Assembly (NCBI GenBank): GCA_017303755.1 | Contig: JAFLBS010000005.1 | Span: 124,001 to 188,000 of the forward strand | Length of the DNA stretch: 64,000 nucleotides | DNA from: Flavobacteriales bacterium | Lineage (GTDB): Bacteria; Bacteroidota; Bacteroidia; Flavobacteriales; Flavobacteriaceae | Reading direction: 5' to 3' | Shown here: positions 61,538 through 64,000 of the stretch, piece after piece | Numbering within the stretch: position 1 is the first letter of the stretch | Layout: each line of letters starts with the position of its first letter | Position numbers and translations under genes: made by a program | The notes under the pieces: generated by a model | The model's input: the letters and a program-made list of their open reading frames with translations, nothing else | Database searches by the model: none | Told to the model about the DNA's origin: nothing

Positions 61538-63460
61538 ATGAATAAATTTGAACAATTAGGTCTGAATGAGTCGTTACTGCTGGCGATCAAAGATCTAGGA
61601 TTTGAGAATCCGTCAGAAGTGCAAGAAAAAGCGATTCCAGTTTTATTAGAACAAGAAACAGACTTAGTGGCTTTAGCACAAACAGGTACAGGGAAAACAG
61701 CAGCTTTTGGTTTTCCGCTGATTCAAAAAATTGATGCTGAAGACCGAAGCACGCAAGCGTTAATTTTATCCCCAACGCGCGAACTTTGCTTACAAATCAC
61801 AAATGAGATTAAACTTTACTCAAAATATGTAAAAGGTTTACATACAGTTGCAGTTTATGGTGGTGCAAGCATAACCGAACAAGCCCGAGAGGTAAAACGT
61901 GGAGCACAAATTATTGTGGCTACACCAGGAAGAATGCAAGACATGATCAATCGTGGTCTTGTGAACATTAAAAACATCAACTATTGTATTCTTGACGAAG
62001 CCGATGAGATGTTGAACATGGGGTTTTATGAAGATATCGTTTCGATTCTATCTGACACTCCAGACGAGAAAAGAACATGGTTATTCTCGGCAACAATGCC
62101 TGCTGAAGTAGCACGTATTGCAAAGAAATTTATGGCTGATCCAGCGGAGATTACTGTTGGAACTAAGAATTCAGGTTCGGCGACTGTTTCACACGAATTT
62201 TATTGTGTAAACGCTCGTGATCGTTATGAAGCGTTAAAACGTTTGGCCGATGCAAATCCCGATATTTTCTCGGTAGTTTTTTGTAGAACCAAAAGAGACA
62301 CTCAAGCGGTTGCCGAAAAATTAATTGAAGATGGTTACAGTGCTGCTGCGTTACACGGCGATTTGTCGCAAGCGCAACGTGATGGCGTTATGAAATCGTT
62401 CAGAGGTAGACAAATCCAAATGCTTGTAGCGACTGATGTGGCTGCACGTGGAATTGACGTTGATAACATTACTCACGTAGTTAATTATCAATTACCTGAC
62501 GAAATTGAAACCTATAATCACCGTTCGGGTCGTACAGGTCGTGCTGGTAAATTAGGAACATCTATCGTAATTATCACTAAAAGTGAAATTCGTAAAATCC
62601 ATTCGATTGAAAAAATCATCAAACAAAAATTTGAAGAGAAAACTATCCCAAGTGGCATCGAAATCTGCGAAATTCAATTATTACACTTAGCCAATAAAAT
62701 TAAAGATACTGAAGTAGATCACGAAATTGACAACTATCTTCCGGCAATCAACGAAGTGTTGGATGGTTTAACCAAAGAAGAATTGATCAAGAAAATGGTT
62801 TCGGTTGAGTTCAATCGATTCATTTCGTACTACAAAAAGAAACGCGATTTATCGGGTGAAAAATCAGAGAGAAGTTCGTCTGAACCAAGAGAAATTAGAG
62901 CGGGCGATCCGGTTCGATATTTCATCAACATTGGTGCAAGAGACGATTTTGATTGGATGCAATTGAAAGATTTCTTAAAAGAAACACTTGATTTAGGAAG
63001 AGACGATGTATTCAAAGTGGATGTTAAAGAAGGTTTCTCTTTCTTTAATACTGATGGAGAACACACTGAAAAAGTAATGGAAATCTTAAACGGTTTTGAC
63101 CTTAACGGAAGACGCATCAACGTAGAAATTTCTAAAAATGATGGCGGAAGTCGTGAACGACGTGATCATAACGGAAGAAATTCAGGTGGTGAACGCAGAA
63201 GTTCGGGCGGTTTTGGCGGAAGACGTGATGGCGAAAGAAGTTCGGGTTCAAGAAGCGGAAGTTTCGGACCAAGAAGCGATCGTTCGGGTTCTAGTCGTGA
63301 AAGCGGACGTGAAGGCGGATTCAAAAGTTCGGCTCCAAAAAGAGAACCAGGTTCGTTTCAAAGAGAAGAAAGAGCGCCACGTCGTTCGGAAGGAAATTCA
63401 GATCGTCCTGCAGGTCGTTCATTCGAAGCAGCAAAAAATAGAAGACCTAGAAGAAGTTAA
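61538..63460 (+). CDS. DEAD-box ATP-dependent RNA helicase (DeaD/CsdA type)
   Basis: 640 residues. RecA1 has AQTGTGKTAAFGFPLI (motif I), PTRELCLQ (Ia), TPGRMQDM (Ib), DEADEM (II) and SATMP (III); RecA2 has VVFCRTKRDT (IV), VATDVAARGIDVDNI (V) and HRSGRTGRAGK (VI). A DbpA-type RNA-binding domain follows (about 465-535; FINIGARDDFDWMQLKDFL), then a low-complexity Gly/Ser/Arg tail (about 540-640) with RGG-like patches that can promote condensates. Unwinds structured RNA during ribosome assembly and mRNA decay, often cold-induced. Single-gene unit with a strong terminator. Confidence 0.96.
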   Translation: MNKFEQLGLNESLLLAIKDLGFENPSEVQEKAIPVLLEQETDLVALAQTGTGKTAAFGFPLIQKIDAEDRSTQALILSPTRELCLQITNEIKLYSKYVKGLHTVAVYGGASITEQAREVKRGAQIIVATPGRMQDMINRGLVNIKNINYCILDEADEMLNMGFYEDIVSILSDTPDEKRTWLFSATMPAEVARIAKKFMADPAEITVGTKNSGSATVSHEFYCVNARDRYEALKRLADANPDIFSVVFCRTKRDTQAVAEKLIEDGYSAAALHGDLSQAQRDGVMKSFRGRQIQMLVATDVAARGIDVDNITHVVNYQLPDEIETYNHRSGRTGRAGKLGTSIVIITKSEIRKIHSIEKIIKQKFEEKTIPSGIEICEIQLLHLANKIKDTEVDHEIDNYLPAINEVLDGLTKEELIKKMVSVEFNRFISYYKKKRDLSGEKSERSSSEPREIRAGDPVRYFINIGARDDFDWMQLKDFLKETLDLGRDDVFKVDVKEGFSFFNTDGEHTEKVMEILNGFDLNGRRINVEISKNDGGSRERRDHNGRNSGGERRSSGGFGGRRDGERSSGSRSGSFGPRSDRSGSSRESGREGGFKSSAPKREPGSFQREERAPRRSEGNSDRPAGRSFEAAKNRRPRRS

Positions 63461-63470
63461 TTCTATAATT

Positions 63471-63498
63471 GTCACCCTGAGCGCAGTCGAAGGGTAAC
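63471..63498. repeat. Intergenic CCCTGAGC...GTCGAAGGG element
   Basis: TCACCCTGAGCGCAGTCGAA followed by GGGTAA; the ends ACCCT/AGGGT are inverted. This sequence is familiar as a dispersed intergenic palindrome in Flavobacteriaceae genomes; only one copy is seen in this window. Confidence 0.55.
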
Positions 63499-63502
63499 TA
63501 AT

Positions 63503-63543
63503 AAAAACTCCAATCTGAACTTATTTTGATTGGAGTTTTTTTA
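63503..63543 (+). terminator. Terminator of the DEAD-box helicase gene
   Basis: Exact 12-bp arms AAAACTCCAATC and GATTGGAGTTTT followed by a T run. Confidence 0.9.
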
Positions 63544-63620
63544 TACCATTTTGTTAATTTTCTTATAATTGCGATAAAATATCCGTTGACTTTAGTACTT
63601 TTAACCATTCAAAATTGACA

Positions 63621-64000
63621 ATGAGATATCTACTAGCTTTCCTACTTTTACTTACCTTAAATAACTCTTTTGCGCAAGATACTTCGCTCAAAACCAAAGT
63701 TTCAGGAACCATTTTAAACAGTGTTAATTTACTTCCACTATCCAACGTGAATGTAATTAACATTAATAAAGTTAAAGGTTCAACTTCTAATAGTAAAGGT
63801 ATATTTGAAATTGAAGCGAGTGTAAACGACACCATTCATATTACTTGCATCGGATATCAATCATTGCGTGTGAGAGTCACCAATGACTGGGTTAAAAACG
63901 AAACCACTAAAATTCTCTTAACCGAGAAAGCCATTGCTTTAGAAGAAGTTTTGGTTCGAAAATACATGCTTACTGGTTATTTAGAAGTAGATAGTAAATT
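63621..64000 (+). CDS. Carboxypeptidase-regulatory-domain protein, N-terminal part only
   Basis: The first 126 residues of a gene cut by the right edge. Signal peptide MRYLLAFLLLLTLNNSFAQ; a CarboxypepD_reg-like beta-sandwich (about 27-105; VSGTILNSVNLLPLSNVNVI, ITCIGYQSLRV); then ALEEVLVRKYMLTGYLEVD. The domain also opens SusC-type receptors, but the LTGYLEVD continuation resembles a short (about 250-residue) Flavobacteriaceae family rather than a receptor plug. A receptor cannot be fully excluded without the rest. The box TACTTTTA before it is one base off the consensus. Confidence 0.72.
   Translation, partial: MRYLLAFLLLLTLNNSFAQDTSLKTKVSGTILNSVNLLPLSNVNVININKVKGSTSNSKGIFEIEASVNDTIHITCIGYQSLRVRVTNDWVKNETTKILLTEKAIALEEVLVRKYMLTGYLEVDSK

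Noticed and set aside
63621-64000. Start of a second SusC-type TonB-dependent receptor
   Set aside because: The regulatory domain and a TonB-box-like LEEVLV are present, but no plug signature follows in the visible part, and LTGYLEVD fits a short family better. Left open because the gene is cut.
1-64000. CRISPR array, tRNA, rRNA, insertion sequence or prophage
   Set aside because: No regularly spaced repeats, cloverleaf-like segments, rRNA stretches, transposase or integrase motifs were noticed; the S74 protein alone does not indicate a prophage.

Overview
The DNA is AT-rich. Several lines of evidence point to a member of the Bacteroidota, most likely a Flavobacterium-like Flavobacteriaceae. 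There is a SusC/SusD pair, Por-secretion (type IX, T9SS) C-terminal sorting domains on three proteins, and many lipoproteins. Housekeeping genes are preceded by the Bacteroidota -7 promoter box TAnnTTTG (seen at 37662, 41839, 49277, 49340, 52844, 54079, 54745, 56448, 58966 and 61510). No tRNA, rRNA, CRISPR array or insertion sequence was seen.

Positions 1-37511 are one large polysaccharide-utilisation region, entirely on the minus strand, with enzymes typical of beta-1,3/1,6-glucan (laminarin-type) breakdown. It has two parts. Part A reads from 37511 leftwards: a membrane-bound regulator, SusC, SusD, two surface lipoproteins, GH16, a secreted EEP-family phosphatase, two GH30s, GH5 with a C-terminal carbohydrate-binding module, GH3, and a sialate-O-acetylesterase-like esterase (down to 16691). 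Next comes a separately started T9SS-secreted binding protein (14427-16262) and a tail-fibre/S74-chaperone-like T9SS protein (12588-14087). Part B starts at 12378 with a paralogous regulator, followed by a TIM-barrel glycosidase fused to a predicted outer-membrane beta-barrel, a multi-domain binding lipoprotein, a second GH16 lipoprotein, a cytoplasmic GH149-like beta-1,3-glucan phosphorylase, and a GH17 lipoprotein cut by the window start.

The likely workflow is inferred. Surface lipoproteins bind glucan, and GH16/GH17/GH30/GH5 cut the main chain and branches outside. SusCD imports oligosaccharides, GH3/GH30 trim them in the periplasm, and the phosphorylase converts what reaches the cytoplasm to glucose-1-phosphate. 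Both regulators combine a periplasmic propeller and triple-Tyr sensor with a cytoplasmic LuxR-type HTH, and have no kinase or receiver domain. A shared DNA element lies 120-260 bp upstream of the first genes of three units (9308, 16262, 34412) and is a candidate operator.

Positions 37512-64000 are mostly housekeeping or cell-envelope genes: uvrA; an M28 peptidase with T9SS tail; a small secreted protein; an envelope-polysaccharide operon (flippase, small secreted protein, GT4, YfhO, DUF4834); a beta-barrel protein with a GNAT acetyltransferase; an alpha-oxoamine synthase; a DUF2235 protein and a small neighbour; a lipoprotein with one haem c motif; a 7TMR-DISM hybrid histidine kinase; rdgB; a TPR protein; a DEAD-box helicase; and the start of a carboxypeptidase-regulatory-domain protein cut by the window end. 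Start codons of uvrA, the M28 peptidase, the barrel protein and the DUF2235 protein were moved inward because the longer readings begin upstream of or inside the likely promoter.
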